This document shows, one piece after another, positions 44,742 through 54,954 of a stretch of DNA of 64,000 nucleotides. Positions within the stretch are counted from its first letter, which is position 1. The number at the start of each line of letters is the position of its first letter. A program made the position numbers and the translations under genes. This stretch comes from a bacterium (GTDB lineage Bacteria; Zixibacteria; MSB-5A5; CAIYYT01), in the NCBI GenBank assembly GCA_016708315.1, contig JADJGC010000024.1, forward strand, positions 1 to 64,000, in the 5' to 3' direction. The notes under the pieces are model-generated. The model ran no database searches, was not told the DNA's origin, and saw nothing but the letters and a program-made list of their open reading frames with translations.

Positions 44742-47120
44742 ATGGCGGGAGAAATGAAGAAGATCGTAATAATCTCTATAACATTATGCCTTTTAATGCT
44801 TTGCAGCATTTATGACGGCGAAGGTGCTTTGCGCGAAAAAGTCGGTTTTGAGATCAATTCGGTCAGCCTCACGACGGACCAGACAGGCACCACGATCGAA
44901 CTCAATACTGTTGATAATCAACAAGTTACGACGACAGGCGGGCTCCCCGTTCTGATTCGTCGTTATCTGGTGAAAAATGGGGAATTTGACTCGGTTAAGG
45001 CGGTGACTTCACTCAAAGAGACTATTGCTGAGAATCTCACACTAAAAGTCGAGCCGGATGTGGCGACATTTGCCGGTGATCTTGGGCGTGATAAAACATT
45101 CTACGTTAATGAGTTAGAGCGATTTTCCGAAAAATATACTCCGACATCAAGCGCATTCGTGATCGACAATAGCCGCGACGGCGACAAGCAGATTGTCACG
45201 ATTGGAATCCGGCCTTTGGATTTTGATGCAATGGCGGGGACTTTGACAGGATACTCGGACATCGCGCTGGAATTCTTCGGCTCAGCAGATTTGAGCATGG
45301 AGCAGATCAGCGAATCCGAATCTCAAAACACTCCCCTGCTCAATCGCTCGTCGGCGGGATTTGCTTCCACTAGTGGAGTAGTTGATTACTTGATAGTCAC
45401 GCGCGGTGATTTTGTCGAAGCGTTTTCTGAATTGGTGCAGTGGAAAACGGCAAAGGGATTGAACGTCGAAGTAGCGCTCATCAGTGATATCATTGCCGGA
45501 AATTCCGGACTTGATGATGCCGAGAAATTGCGCAATTACTTGATCAGCAGATACTCCAGTGGGTTGAAGTACGTGCTTCTGGGCGGCGACGAGACGGTGG
45601 TTCCGATTCGTTATGCGTACCACGCAAATAGTTCAACACAGCCGCCGCTTGATCTGATGAATATCTGTGATTTGTATTACGGAGATGTCAACGGCAATTG
45701 GGATGCTGATGGCGACGGCGTGTATGGTGAGCCCTCGCAGGACCAGCCGGATCTCTATGCCGAACTCTTGGTGGGCAGATTGCCGTTCCGCAATGCGACT
45801 CAGGTTGAAAGCTATGTAAACAAGTTAATCGCATACGAGCAGAATCCGGGAGCGGGAGATTACGATTATCTCAACCGGGCACTGTTCATTTCTGCGGATC
45901 AGATGCGCGACTATCAGGGAGTTGGACAGCATAGCCTGCTTGCAGGATCATACCCGAGTCACGTCACCAGCGATATCAGCGATGTTGTAGAAGCTCCGAC
46001 CGGTGATGCCGCCAATCCGGCGACGCCGCTGGCGCCGAGCGCGATTCAGACAATGTCTCAGGGCTGGGGAATGATGACGCTTCTGATTCATGGAGTCAGC
46101 GACGGATGGGTACTGCGTTCGCACGAGTACAACGAATGGCCAAAGCAATTCTTGTTCACCGCAGCGGGCACTGACGGCGATCACGGATTCCTGCCAAATC
46201 TCGCTTCCAATGGCAAGCCGGGTGTTATCTATTCGATCGGTTGCGACAACGCGGCTTTCGATATGGATGCGCCACCGTTTGGTGTGACGAATCCTTGCGT
46301 AGCTGAATCGTTCCTGGCAAAAGCAAACGGCGGTGCGGTATGTTTTGTCGGATATTCGCGCTGGGGATGGGTAGCGAGTTCGTGGAAGTTGGAGGAGGCT
46401 TTCATCGACTACGTCTACAACACGAATAACAACGGCGCGGAAGCAGTGCGCTATTCCAAGACGTTGTTCCCCTATTATCGCGATCTGTGCTACGGGCTTA
46501 ACTATTTCGGCGATCCTGAAATGGATATCTGGACCAATATCCCTCAGGAACTGCAGATCACGCGCAACAAGATTAAGCAGACCGGCGAGATCGTAATCGC
46601 GGTTGAAGTGAGCGACGGTTCGTCAGCGGTTGCTGATGCGATGGTAACGATAACGAAGAACGGCGAGATTATCGGCCAGGAACTTAGCGCAAGTGACGGA
46701 TATGCGAATATCGCGGTTGATTTCACTCTGGCTGATGAGTTTGTCGTGATTGTTTACAAGGCCGGTTACGCGGTTGAGGCGGCAGTGCTGGTGCCGGAAA
46801 TCGTGCTTGATGCCGACGATGAAACCGGAAGTACACTTCCGGAAGTGTTTGCGTTGTACCAAAATTTCCCGAATCCATTCAACCCGGTGACGACGTTGCG
46901 GTTTGATGTGCCGACATCGACGCGCGTAGTGGTGGAAGTCTACAACGTGCTGGGGCAGTTGATCAATGTAATTGCGGACAATTACGTTGGCCCGGGCACG
47001 CATGAAGTCGAATGGAGCGGGGTGGACTTTGCAGGACGTGCGGTAAGTTCGGGTGTGTATTTTGCGCGAATGAGTTCGCCGGGATTTTCGCACGCGATCA
47101 AGATGTCGCTGCTAAAATGA
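44742..47120 (+). CDS. Secreted gingipain-like C25 peptidase with T9SS-type C-terminal domain
   Basis: A 792-residue exported protease; MKKIVIISITL four residues in may be the true start. Residues up to about 30 are a signal peptide. A propeptide-like region follows (residues 30-215). The caspase-fold C25 domain spans about 215-600: VDYLIVTRGDFVEAFSELVQ, KYVLLGGDETVVPIRY, AELLVGRLPFRN, catalytic His in LLIHGVSDG (about 448) and catalytic Cys in SIGCDNAAFD (about 502), then YGLNYFGDPEMDIW. Next is an Ig-like segment, and the last 90 residues are a T9SS type A/FlgD-like domain: ALYQNFPNPFNPVTTLRFDV, VYNVLGQLI, GVYFARM. That tail predicts export through a type IX system. Its stop overlaps the convergent glycosyltransferase gene by 9 bases. 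Confidence 0.9.
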   Translation: MAGEMKKIVIISITLCLLMLCSIYDGEGALREKVGFEINSVSLTTDQTGTTIELNTVDNQQVTTTGGLPVLIRRYLVKNGEFDSVKAVTSLKETIAENLTLKVEPDVATFAGDLGRDKTFYVNELERFSEKYTPTSSAFVIDNSRDGDKQIVTIGIRPLDFDAMAGTLTGYSDIALEFFGSADLSMEQISESESQNTPLLNRSSAGFASTSGVVDYLIVTRGDFVEAFSELVQWKTAKGLNVEVALISDIIAGNSGLDDAEKLRNYLISRYSSGLKYVLLGGDETVVPIRYAYHANSSTQPPLDLMNICDLYYGDVNGNWDADGDGVYGEPSQDQPDLYAELLVGRLPFRNATQVESYVNKLIAYEQNPGAGDYDYLNRALFISADQMRDYQGVGQHSLLAGSYPSHVTSDISDVVEAPTGDAANPATPLAPSAIQTMSQGWGMMTLLIHGVSDGWVLRSHEYNEWPKQFLFTAAGTDGDHGFLPNLASNGKPGVIYSIGCDNAAFDMDAPPFGVTNPCVAESFLAKANGGAVCFVGYSRWGWVASSWKLEEAFIDYVYNTNNNGAEAVRYSKTLFPYYRDLCYGLNYFGDPEMDIWTNIPQELQITRNKIKQTGEIVIAVEVSDGSSAVADAMVTITKNGEIIGQELSASDGYANIAVDFTLADEFVVIVYKAGYAVEAAVLVPEIVLDADDETGSTLPEVFALYQNFPNPFNPVTTLRFDVPTSTRVVVEVYNVLGQLINVIADNYVGPGTHEVEWSGVDFAGRAVSSGVYFARMSSPGFSHAIKMSLLK

Positions 47121-47975
47121 TTGGCCGGAGAATTTTCGATAGGCCGTTCGAATCGTTGCTCCAAGACCGAGAATGATTGCAGCCAAGGGCCGCAGGAGTA
47201 CTTTGGCTCCCAGCAGTTCGTGCTTCGCAAGGTAACGGTAGAAGCCGCAATGAGAATCCCAAATCAGCCATGTTCCCTCTTGCCGGGTCGAGCCGCCAAC
47301 TAAGTGGTGCGCTTTCGCTTCCGGTACAAATCTGATCTCCAGGCCGTCATCCGCAATTCGCTTACAGTAGTCGACATCCGAAAAGAAGATAAAGAACTTC
47401 TCGTCCAGCGGACCGAGCCGAGTGATCACATCACGTTTGAGCATGAGCGCGGAGGCCATCGGTTGTTGGACAACGCCAGCCGTGTTGTGGTCAAAGTAGC
47501 GATTGCGCCAATGGCCAAGTGTGACATTGCGTGGAAACAGCATTGACAACAGAGCGGCATCGTAGACGAGTGTCGAAAACGTCGGGAAATTGCGGACACT
47601 ATGCTGAATGCTGCCGTTGTGGTTGAGCAATTGCGGCGCTGATGCTGCAACGGTCGTACTGGCATCCAGCGCGGCCAGAAGCTTGGCAGTACAGTCGGCA
47701 ATTAATCGGACATCCGGATTGAGAAGGAATATTACATCGCCGGTCGCAGCAGCAATTGCTTGATTGGTTCCTCGCGTGTATCCGGTGTTTTGTTGATTGA
47801 GAATGTATCGGACGTTGCGGTTTCCGACGAGCTCGGCGCAATTTTCAGCGGGGCTGTTGTCGACGATGATGACTTCCCTTTCGAAGTCGCCCTGTTGTGC
47901 GTCGATGGAATCGAGCAGTGCGGCGATTGTCGCTTTCGAGCGATAGGCGACGATGAGATAGGAGACTTTGGTCAT
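47112..47975 (-). CDS. Family 2 glycosyltransferase, rhamnosyltransferase-like
   Basis: A 287-residue GT-A enzyme from MTKVSYLIVAYRS at 47975; the frame is open 17 codons upstream but MTK overlaps the next gene by four bases in normal operon style. Motifs: VSYLIVAYRSKATIAALLDS, EVIIVDNSP, NTGYTRGTNQAIAAATGDVI, the DxD-like LLNPDVRL, then FIFFSDVDYCKRIADDGLEI and AKAHHLVGGST. This pattern is typical of enzymes that build surface polysaccharides, such as rhamnosyl transferases. It is the last gene of a long minus-strand operon. Confidence 0.88.
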   Translation of the reverse strand: MTKVSYLIVAYRSKATIAALLDSIDAQQGDFEREVIIVDNSPAENCAELVGNRNVRYILNQQNTGYTRGTNQAIAAATGDVIFLLNPDVRLIADCTAKLLAALDASTTVAASAPQLLNHNGSIQHSVRNFPTFSTLVYDAALLSMLFPRNVTLGHWRNRYFDHNTAGVVQQPMASALMLKRDVITRLGPLDEKFFIFFSDVDYCKRIADDGLEIRFVPEAKAHHLVGGSTRQEGTWLIWDSHCGFYRYLAKHELLGAKVLLRPLAAIILGLGATIRTAYRKFSGQSF

Positions 47976-49213
47976 TCGTGGATTTCTTTCAGGCGATCGG
48001 CGAGTCGCGCAAAGGTGGCTGTCCATTCAAAGTCAGCATAGTGGCCATTGTTGCGGAGCCCGCGGAATCGATCCGGAGACTCGAACACTGATTTCAGCGC
48101 CTCAGTCAGTTGCGAACCGTCGTCGACAATCCAGACACCGGGGAATTGGCGCTCTTCGAGAATTTCGCGGGCGGCGTTTCCCTTTGGCAGGACGGCAATC
48201 AAGGGCGGCTCGGCACGCAGCAACTCCCAAAGTTTGGAAGGGACGACGAATGATGTGTCGTGGTCCTGCGTAAGCGCGACAATGTTCACTGCGGTGCGGC
48301 GAATTGCGGCGACGGCATCCGGGTGAGGCAAATAGCCGGTGCTGTGAAATCTGTCTGTCAGACCTGCGGCAGTAAGTGTGTCATCAAGAGTCGGCAGATC
48401 GAGATGACCGATGTGACGCAGACTGAAATTTGTCTGCGATTCGCTGCGAGCAAAGTCGCCGAGCCATTGCGCTACACGATCAAAGCCAATCAGGTAGTTC
48501 AGTGTGCCATAGATGCCGATGATGTTTGATTCGAGTGGACTGGTTGTGGTGAAATCTGCTTCTGAATAACCGTTGGGGAGGAACATAGATTTTGCTGTTG
48601 CATCATACTTGTCAGCATAGAAGCGAGTCGTGTTGGGCGAAGTCGCAGTCACGAGCGCGGCTTTGCCGATGATATGTTCAATCAGATTTTCGGCACGGTT
48701 TTGAGACTCGGCGTTGTCGCTTTGAAATGGCAGCGACGACCAGATGTCGCGGAAGTCGGCAATCCAGGTTACATTATCAGACTCGGCACATTCCAACCCG
48801 ACCAAATGCGAAGAGATCGGCGGCGAGGTTGTAATAAGCAGTGTCCGGGTGTCGGGCTGAATCAGCTTTGCGACAGCTTTGGTGGCGCCGGGAGCGAAGC
48901 CGATTTTGGAATCGGGAAACATCGACGAAGCGATGGCGCTTTTCGTCTTGCCTCCCAGGAGTTTCTTGAGCGAAAACATCGGCATGAAATGCTGGATGCG
49001 CGCCGGATCGGTCGAGCCGACGCGGATGACTTGGACGCGCGGATCGATTTGCGATTCCATGACCTTATCATGTGCGGGATAAGAGATCGGCTTGACGGAG
49101 ACGACGAAGACTTCGTCACCGCGCGAGGCAAAGAAATTCGCCAATGCGACGGGGCGCGCGGTACCCGCCAATCCCAAGGGCGGGAAATAGTAGCTAACGA
49201 TGAGGACGCGCAT
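47972..49213 (-). CDS. Family 4-type glycosyltransferase
   Basis: A 413-residue GT-B enzyme. N terminus: VLIVSYYFPPLGLAGTARPV, the usual GT4 start with glycine-rich acceptor loop. Further on LITTSPPISSHLVGLECAES, WIADFRDIWSSLPF, VTATSPNTTRFYADKY, PNGYSEADF, GIYGTLNYLIGFD. The C-terminal nucleotide-sugar domain has VNIVALTQDHDTSFVVPSKL, where the family usually has an E-x7-E motif; only part of that is visible. Overlaps its neighbours by 4 bases (47975) and 20 bases (49194). Likely extends a surface glycan. Confidence 0.85.
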   Translation of the reverse strand: MRVLIVSYYFPPLGLAGTARPVALANFFASRGDEVFVVSVKPISYPAHDKVMESQIDPRVQVIRVGSTDPARIQHFMPMFSLKKLLGGKTKSAIASSMFPDSKIGFAPGATKAVAKLIQPDTRTLLITTSPPISSHLVGLECAESDNVTWIADFRDIWSSLPFQSDNAESQNRAENLIEHIIGKAALVTATSPNTTRFYADKYDATAKSMFLPNGYSEADFTTTSPLESNIIGIYGTLNYLIGFDRVAQWLGDFARSESQTNFSLRHIGHLDLPTLDDTLTAAGLTDRFHSTGYLPHPDAVAAIRRTAVNIVALTQDHDTSFVVPSKLWELLRAEPPLIAVLPKGNAAREILEERQFPGVWIVDDGSQLTEALKSVFESPDRFRGLRNNGHYADFEWTATFARLADRLKEIHE

Positions 49214-50273
49214 GTTCTACCGCGTAATCGTCGATCAAACGCTTGAAGGTGTAATCGGCGAGTTTCATTTGCTGTTCGCGAATGCCTTTGGACTCGAGGG
49301 CCGGAGCATAGCGAGCGTGGGCTTCGACGCGTGCATCAAGCGTTGCACCGAGTTTGATTTTTGATGCCAACACGACGGCATCGCTGATGGGAAAGAAGTG
49401 GCGGTCATCGTTGAGCCATTCGCGATTGCCGGGAATGTCGGTGACTATCGGATAGAGTTTCTGCGACATGGCTTCGAGCAGCGAGACCGATGCTGAATCG
49501 GATTTCGCGGTCGAGATGTAGATGTCGTGTGAGCGATAGAGATTGAAAAGTTGTTCGTCGTTGCAGTAACCGGTGAAGGTGACGATATCGTCGAGCCCCA
49601 GTTCGCGCGACAAACTGCGCAGTTGCTGTTCGAGTGATCCGCCGCCGGAGATCGTCAATACGAAGTTCAGTCCTTCAGTTTTCAGAATCTGTGCGGCGCG
49701 AAGCAACGTTGGAATGTCATACAAAGGTTCGTGCCGACGAGTACTAAGGATTCGCAACGGTTTGGAATCAGTCAATTCGCGGGCGAGTCCGCTTTCGTGC
49801 CACGATTTTCGCACACCGAAACTGACGACGAGATGTCGCGGTACGCGATGGATATTGAAGGTTTCAGCGACCATCATCTGCGAATCCATCACGACGAGGT
49901 CGGCGCGCTTGAGGACATATTCACTGCGTTTGCGGCGGAGATATCCGCTTGTGCCGGTCAGCAACAGGTCAGAACCCCAGAGCGTGATCACCAAGGGATG
50001 GGCATTGACAGCGGCGGCGGCAAGACCGTAGGTCGGCAGAAAGTGGGCGTTGATGATGTTGGGCTTGAATTCGGCGATCAGTTTTTCGATTTGATCGGCC
50101 AAAGTCAGATAGCGCAGCGGTCCCCGTCTCCAGCGCGGCACAAGGCGAGTGCCGGTGAAACTATCGGTGAAGTCGCAGGAAGCAGTCATGACTTCCCAGC
50201 CCATCTTCTCAAACGAGTTGTGCCACCGCATTAAATGCGGAGCGATTGCCTCCCCGAGGAAGAGTATTTTCAA
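49194..50273 (-). CDS. Family 4 glycosyltransferase
   Basis: A 359-residue GT-B enzyme. Starts MKILFLGEAIAPHLMRWHNS. Conserved: IINAHFLPTYGLAAAAVN, LVITLWGSDLLL, ADLVVMDSQMMVAETF, ILSTRRHEPLYDIPTLLRAA, FVLTISGGGSLEQQLRSL, VTFTGYCNDEQLFNLYRSHD and IYIS, then SDSASVSLLEAMSQKLYPIV, the E-x7-E region of GT4. It overlaps the FemAB-like gene by 4 bases and the next glycosyltransferase by 20. Confidence 0.88.
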   Translation of the reverse strand: MKILFLGEAIAPHLMRWHNSFEKMGWEVMTASCDFTDSFTGTRLVPRWRRGPLRYLTLADQIEKLIAEFKPNIINAHFLPTYGLAAAAVNAHPLVITLWGSDLLLTGTSGYLRRKRSEYVLKRADLVVMDSQMMVAETFNIHRVPRHLVVSFGVRKSWHESGLARELTDSKPLRILSTRRHEPLYDIPTLLRAAQILKTEGLNFVLTISGGGSLEQQLRSLSRELGLDDIVTFTGYCNDEQLFNLYRSHDIYISTAKSDSASVSLLEAMSQKLYPIVTDIPGNREWLNDDRHFFPISDAVVLASKIKLGATLDARVEAHARYAPALESKGIREQQMKLADYTFKRLIDDYAVEHARPHR

Positions 50274-51199
50274 CGGATCCTCGTCATGAAGTCGATGAAT
50301 CTCTTGAGCTGTGTGCGGCGGACGTACTCGGTGTAAGGATGCTCAATGGCGCCCCAGGCCTCTTTGAATCGTCGTAGTCCCTTATCGAGCGGCGGTGTTG
50401 CACCGAGATTGAGACGCTGCAAGCCGGCGTCGCGGAACTGATTGATCATTGAATCAAGGAGAAGAAAGTTTGCTCCGGCGTCAAGGCCATCTTGCGACGA
50501 AAAACCATCAAAGTAAAAAGCATCGGTGGTCGTCGCGAAATAGATGTGAACGCAATGCAATGCCGAGCCATTTTTCGCGGCGATTGCTTTGATTCCGCTG
50601 TCGCGATTGTCCGACTTCGCCAGCAGATACTCGTAACAAGTTTGCGGAAAACGTCGGACTTCGCCGGTACGCTTCTGGTGAAGCTGCAATAGCGCTAGGT
50701 AGGCGGCGCTGTCTGAAGAGGTCAGTTGCACGACCTGTAGATTCTGATCTTGAGCCTTTTTGATGTTGCGGCGGGTGTTTTCCGAATATTCGGAAGAAGT
50801 CGTGGCCAAGTCTATGATATGCGTTGCCAAGCGGTTGCGATAGTAGTTGTCGGGATATTCAATCGAAGGGGTGATTTGGAATTGAACGATGTTTTCCTGC
50901 AAGTAGCGGCGGCCGCACAGCCATGTTGTGAGTGCAGAGACGTCATCGGCTGTGCCTTCGCCGAGAATACCGCCATAACCGCCATACGGCATCGAGAAGA
51001 ATATCTTGCCGGCGGCGGTGGCTTTTTCCAAACCAATTAGTGACGTGTTTCCTGAGGTGACACAAATCCCGTTCCAGCCGAGCGATTTCTGCCACATGTC
51101 GAGCAATGCGGGCAGCAGGAATACCGATGTTGGTCCAATCGGTGTTGGTAGCTCAAGCTCGTGATGAGAATTGATCAGTTGACGAACAACAACTGACAT
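50270..51199 (-). CDS. FemAB/GNAT-fold N-acyltransferase-like protein
   Basis: A 309-residue soluble protein. The pattern fits the FemAB-like, lipid/peptide N-acyltransferase group: IFFSMPYGGYGGILGEGT, IIDLATTSSEYSENTRRNIK (the ExxxxRRxIRKA-type helix), LLQLHQKRTGEV, AIAAKNGSALHCVHIYFATT, AFYFDGFSSQDGLDAGANFL, LNLGATPPLDKGLRRFKEAW. Such proteins often sit among exopolysaccharide genes and modify sugars or peptides. Here it is followed directly by three glycosyltransferases, so a role in surface-glycan decoration is likely but inferred. It starts 5 bases after the propeller gene. Confidence 0.8.
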   Translation of the reverse strand: MSVVVRQLINSHHELELPTPIGPTSVFLLPALLDMWQKSLGWNGICVTSGNTSLIGLEKATAAGKIFFSMPYGGYGGILGEGTADDVSALTTWLCGRRYLQENIVQFQITPSIEYPDNYYRNRLATHIIDLATTSSEYSENTRRNIKKAQDQNLQVVQLTSSDSAAYLALLQLHQKRTGEVRRFPQTCYEYLLAKSDNRDSGIKAIAAKNGSALHCVHIYFATTTDAFYFDGFSSQDGLDAGANFLLLDSMINQFRDAGLQRLNLGATPPLDKGLRRFKEAWGAIEHPYTEYVRRTQLKRFIDFMTRIR

Positions 51200-51204
51200 T
51201 GGAT

Positions 51205-53404
51205 TTATCGCCTGATTACGAGAATTTTGCCGGTATGATGAGTGCCGTCTTCGGCGCTGAGTTCCCAGATGTAAACGCCGGAGGCAACGAATTCGCCGGC
51301 ATGATTGCGGCCATCCCAGCCGGCGCTGACAGTAGTTTCCCGGACAAGATCTGCCGCAACCGTGTAGATGCGGACATCACCGCGTTGATCAATCTGGAAC
51401 TGAAGTTGATCGGTGAAAGCCGTGCCGATGCGGAAGGGATTGGGGTAGGCGAATACTCCGATGTCCCCGCCCTGATTGCCGGGAGTGTAGTCGAGGATGC
51501 TCAGTCCGCCATTGGTGAAGATCAGGAGTTTGTTGGAAGCTTCGTCATAAACCAGCTTTTCGATGTCGTTGGAAACCAAATCGGAATTGACAGTCGTGAA
51601 AGCGACCGGATCGGCCCCGTTGGCGGCCAAGCAGAGCTAATCCTTCGGAAGTGCCAACCCAGATATTGTTGCGCGAATCGGCGACTATTGATGTGATATT
51701 GGAGCCGATGCCGGGAGCGATTTCAGTCGGGAAAAAGAAATCGATACCCTCGTCGAACTTCGCGAGACCTTGATTTGTGCCAACCCACAGCACGTTGTCG
51801 CGGTCGTATGCCATTGCGGTTACAATATCGGACGGCAGGCGACGACTGCGGCTGAAATAGGCGAGTTGATCGTCGGCGTGGTTTTCAGGAGAGATTCCGT
51901 AACGCAGGAACGCAACGCCCTGGTCATCGACACCGACTGCGGCGGTGCCGTTGCCGGCGGCTACGACCTGATTGTTGCCGCTGACGAATCCATCGGCGGC
52001 ATCAAAGTGCTCCCATGTCGAATCGCTGGGGTCGAACATCACGAGCGGTCGAACGGGATTTGCCTGAAAAAGCGAGAACCAGATTCGCCCGGACGGGTCC
52101 TGATAGACCGAATTGACAACCACAAAAGCGGCATCTTGCGCAACACCGATTAAGTGAGAGTTACTGTTGTTGAACTGCTGGATAGCGCCATTTGACTTCA
52201 CACGAAAGACGCCGCGGCCGAAGGTTGGAATCCATAAGTCACCGTTTGAAGCAACGAGCGCTGAGAGTTTCTCCGACGTGGTCACTGTCGTGTATTCCCA
52301 ATCGCCATCGACGAATACTGACAGGTCGTCCGTGCGCGAAACGACAAGCAGACGGCCATCGGAATCGTAGCCGCCTCCGACCAAGGTATTACTGCTTGGG
52401 CCGGGAGCAGGCATTTTGACTGCAGAATTCAATGTGAGAATTTTGTGAACACCATCAGCTACGGTGCCGAAGTACCAGTCGCCGGAGTAAGCAAACGAGT
52501 TTAGCCCGGCGTTGAGTTCGGCGGGTAGTTGATAAATTATCCACTCAAACGGTGAGATGCGAAATACCTGCCGCCCGCCTTCGGTGACAACAAGTGCATA
52601 GAGCGAAGTCGCTGGTTCGTCACCAAGTGAAAGATCGAGAATTTGCATCGCGGCAAAATTTTCTACGGGAGTGAGTGACGTCTCTCCATCCCAGACGTAG
52701 AGACCGCTGTTGGTGCCGACATAGAGCAAACCATTGAATGCACCGAAGCAGGTGACCTTGATATCCTCGAAGATCGGAACACCCAGTTCAATCGTCGTCC
52801 ACTCGGCCGGATCGAGCAGGAATTCGTTGTCGATGTCGCCAATCGCGACGCCTTCGTTAGTACCCGCGAAAATCTTGCCATCAAAGACGTGGACCGTATT
52901 GACAGCAGATTCGGTGAGGAAATTGCCGAGCGTGCGGTAAGTTTCTTTGACCTCGCCGCCATTGCGGACGCGGTCGTACTTGATGATTCCGACGCTGGAT
53001 GCAATCCAGAGGAAGTCACCGCTGGTGTCGGCAGAGTTGAGCGACAGGAGTCCGCCGTCGCGCGAGCGCAATTGCGTTGAATTAAATGACTGCGATGACA
53101 GATTCAAGCGACTGAGGATGCCGTCGGCAGAACCGAAGTATGCCTCGTTGTCGCCGGCAAAAGCAGCAAAGTTAATCTTGATGCTGCCAAGGCCATCACT
53201 ATTGAGATAGGTCGTTACCTCCCCGTTTGAGGGAGCGATGCGAACTACACCGCCGGTTGTTGTTGCCCAGACAAAGCCGCCAAAGGAACTGAGCGAAGTG
53301 ACTTCGTCCTTGTTGGTGTGATTCTCCCATTGGTAAACCTGCGCAAAAACGCACGGGACAGAAAACAGAATCAGTATGAGTGTGGCAATAACAGGTCTAA
53401 ACAT
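51205..53404 (-). CDS. Secreted two-component-type beta-propeller with FlgD/T9SS tail, frameshifted
   Basis: Signal peptide MFRPVIATLILILFSVPCVF (start ATG 53404, overlapping the lnt stop by 8 bases). The body holds many two-component-regulator propeller repeats: VTSLSSFGGFVWATTTGGVV, FLWIASSVGIIKYDR, DVLWVGTNQGLAKFD-like and NIWVGTSEGLALL. There the frame breaks: it reads GRQRGRSG and ends at 51545, while AANGADPVAFTTVNSDLVSN continues in another frame to 51205. Removing one T in CTGCTTGG near 51632 restores a single 732-residue protein. The tail ALPEDIG-type region (FAYPNPFRIGTAF) and SAGWDGRNHAGEFVASGVYI are FlgD/T9SS-type sorting-like. No kinase part is present; it is a surface propeller, not a sensor kinase. 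Confidence 0.8.
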
Positions 53405-54908
53405 AGCGCTTTCTTGTAACAGCAAGAATTATACCCCCGAGAATGGTCATCGCAAGGCAAATCTTTGCAAGGACAGCGCCGTGGCGACGGAATAACGTAT
53501 CGCCCATCGGCGGGCCGATTTTGCCGGTGAGATAAGTGCGACCGCCGAGTTGGGTTTTGGCAACGACGCGGCCATAGGGATCGAAGATGCCGCAGATTCC
53601 GGTATTCGCGGCGCGGACGATCCAGACGCGATTTTCGACGGCGCGAAACACGGGAATATAGAAATGCTGGTAGGGTCCGGCCGTCTCGCCAAACCAATCG
53701 TCGTTGGTAATGACGGTGAGAAACTCGGCGCCCTTGTTGACCATTTCGCGGACAAACTCCGGGTAGACGACCTCGAAGCAGATTAATGTTCCGAACTTGC
53801 GGCCATGCGACTCAAAAGTGACGATACTGTCGCCCGGGTGAAAGTCGGAGATATCGAGCGCGAGGCGCTCTTTGACGAACTCGCGGAACTTGGCGATAGC
53901 GGTGATCTTCTCGGCATAAGGCATGTGCTCGCCAAAAGGGACAAGCTGAAGCTTGTTGTGCGGTGTCGGGAGCATGCCCTTGTCTGGTGAGAAGAAGAAC
54001 GCTGAGTTATAGTACTTGCGCACACCCTCCGGTGAGCGCGTCATATAGAGCGCGCCGGTCATGATATCGACGTTTTCGCGACGGGCGATTGATTCGATCC
54101 AGGAGATGTAGGGACGCTCAAGATTCAAATACATCGGCGCTGCGCTTTCGGGCCAAATCAACAATTGCGCGGAATCGGCAGCTTGGGCGCTTAGTTCATC
54201 ATAAGCGACGAAGTTGTGATCAGCCTTGCCGTTTTGCCATTTCTCATTGACTGGAATGTTGCCTTGTAATGCCGCCACAGAGAAGTCAGGCTCGAGCGGG
54301 TGTATGCGAGTCACGCCCCAGATGTAGGCTCCGCTGTAAAGCACGATTGCGGTGATAAAGAGAACGCTCGAGAGAATCATCCGTCGAAGGTTGGCATACG
54401 CGAAGTAGAGGATCAATCCAATGATGCAGACGAAGAAAGTCACGACGGCATCGCCATTCAGTTCAGCAAGTTGGATGATCGCAATGTTTGATGCCTGAGT
54501 GTAGGAGATGTTCTGCCACGGGAACGAAACCTGCGTCAGCGAGCGCGAGTATTCCATCGCGACCCACAGTATTGGCAGTGACCAAAGACCGGCACGGCCG
54601 TAGCGCTTTGTGGCTTCACCTGCAAGACCGCCAATAACGGCGTAATACAGCGAATGGAGCAGGACCATCAGGATGACACCGACGACATTGACATAGACGA
54701 CCCAATAGAGCGTCAGTACTGCCGTGATGACACCAAAAACGTAGCCGCTGCGGAAGCCTTCTTTGAATCCGAGTCCGCGAATCGAAGCGGCAAAAATCGG
54801 CACAAAAAAGTAAGAGAGAATCCAGAACGGCAATGGCTCAAATGCTAAACTGAAGAAGAGGGCAGAGATTATAAGAACAACGGTTCTTTGAGGGAGCTTA
54901 AATCGCAT
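53397..54908 (-). CDS. lnt: Apolipoprotein N-acyltransferase
   Basis: Adds the third acyl chain to lipoproteins at the outer face of the inner membrane; 503 residues. About six N-terminal membrane helices (SALFFSLAFEPLPFWILSYF onward), then a nitrilase-type domain with the catalytic triad: Glu in LLIWPESAAPMYL, Lys in HNKLQLVPFGEHMPY, and Cys in FGTLICFEVVYPEFV. A final helix near the C terminus (ICLAMTILGGIILAV) anchors the end. Several lipoproteins in the window would be substrates. It is 46 bases downstream of purM, with a small hairpin (AAGCGGC/GCCGCTT) in the gap. Confidence 0.95.
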   Translation of the reverse strand: MRFKLPQRTVVLIISALFFSLAFEPLPFWILSYFFVPIFAASIRGLGFKEGFRSGYVFGVITAVLTLYWVVYVNVVGVILMVLLHSLYYAVIGGLAGEATKRYGRAGLWSLPILWVAMEYSRSLTQVSFPWQNISYTQASNIAIIQLAELNGDAVVTFFVCIIGLILYFAYANLRRMILSSVLFITAIVLYSGAYIWGVTRIHPLEPDFSVAALQGNIPVNEKWQNGKADHNFVAYDELSAQAADSAQLLIWPESAAPMYLNLERPYISWIESIARRENVDIMTGALYMTRSPEGVRKYYNSAFFFSPDKGMLPTPHNKLQLVPFGEHMPYAEKITAIAKFREFVKERLALDISDFHPGDSIVTFESHGRKFGTLICFEVVYPEFVREMVNKGAEFLTVITNDDWFGETAGPYQHFYIPVFRAVENRVWIVRAANTGICGIFDPYGRVVAKTQLGGRTYLTGKIGPPMGDTLFRRHGAVLAKICLAMTILGGIILAVTRKRYV

Positions 54909-54954
54909 TCAGACTTCTATACGGCACCAAGCGGCGATTTGGAAGAGCCGCTTT

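Noticed and set aside
54915..54951. Hairpin AAGCGGC/GCCGCTT between purM and lnt as a terminator
   Set aside because: On the strand of these genes it is not followed by T, and the genes look co-transcribed, so I do not call it a terminator.
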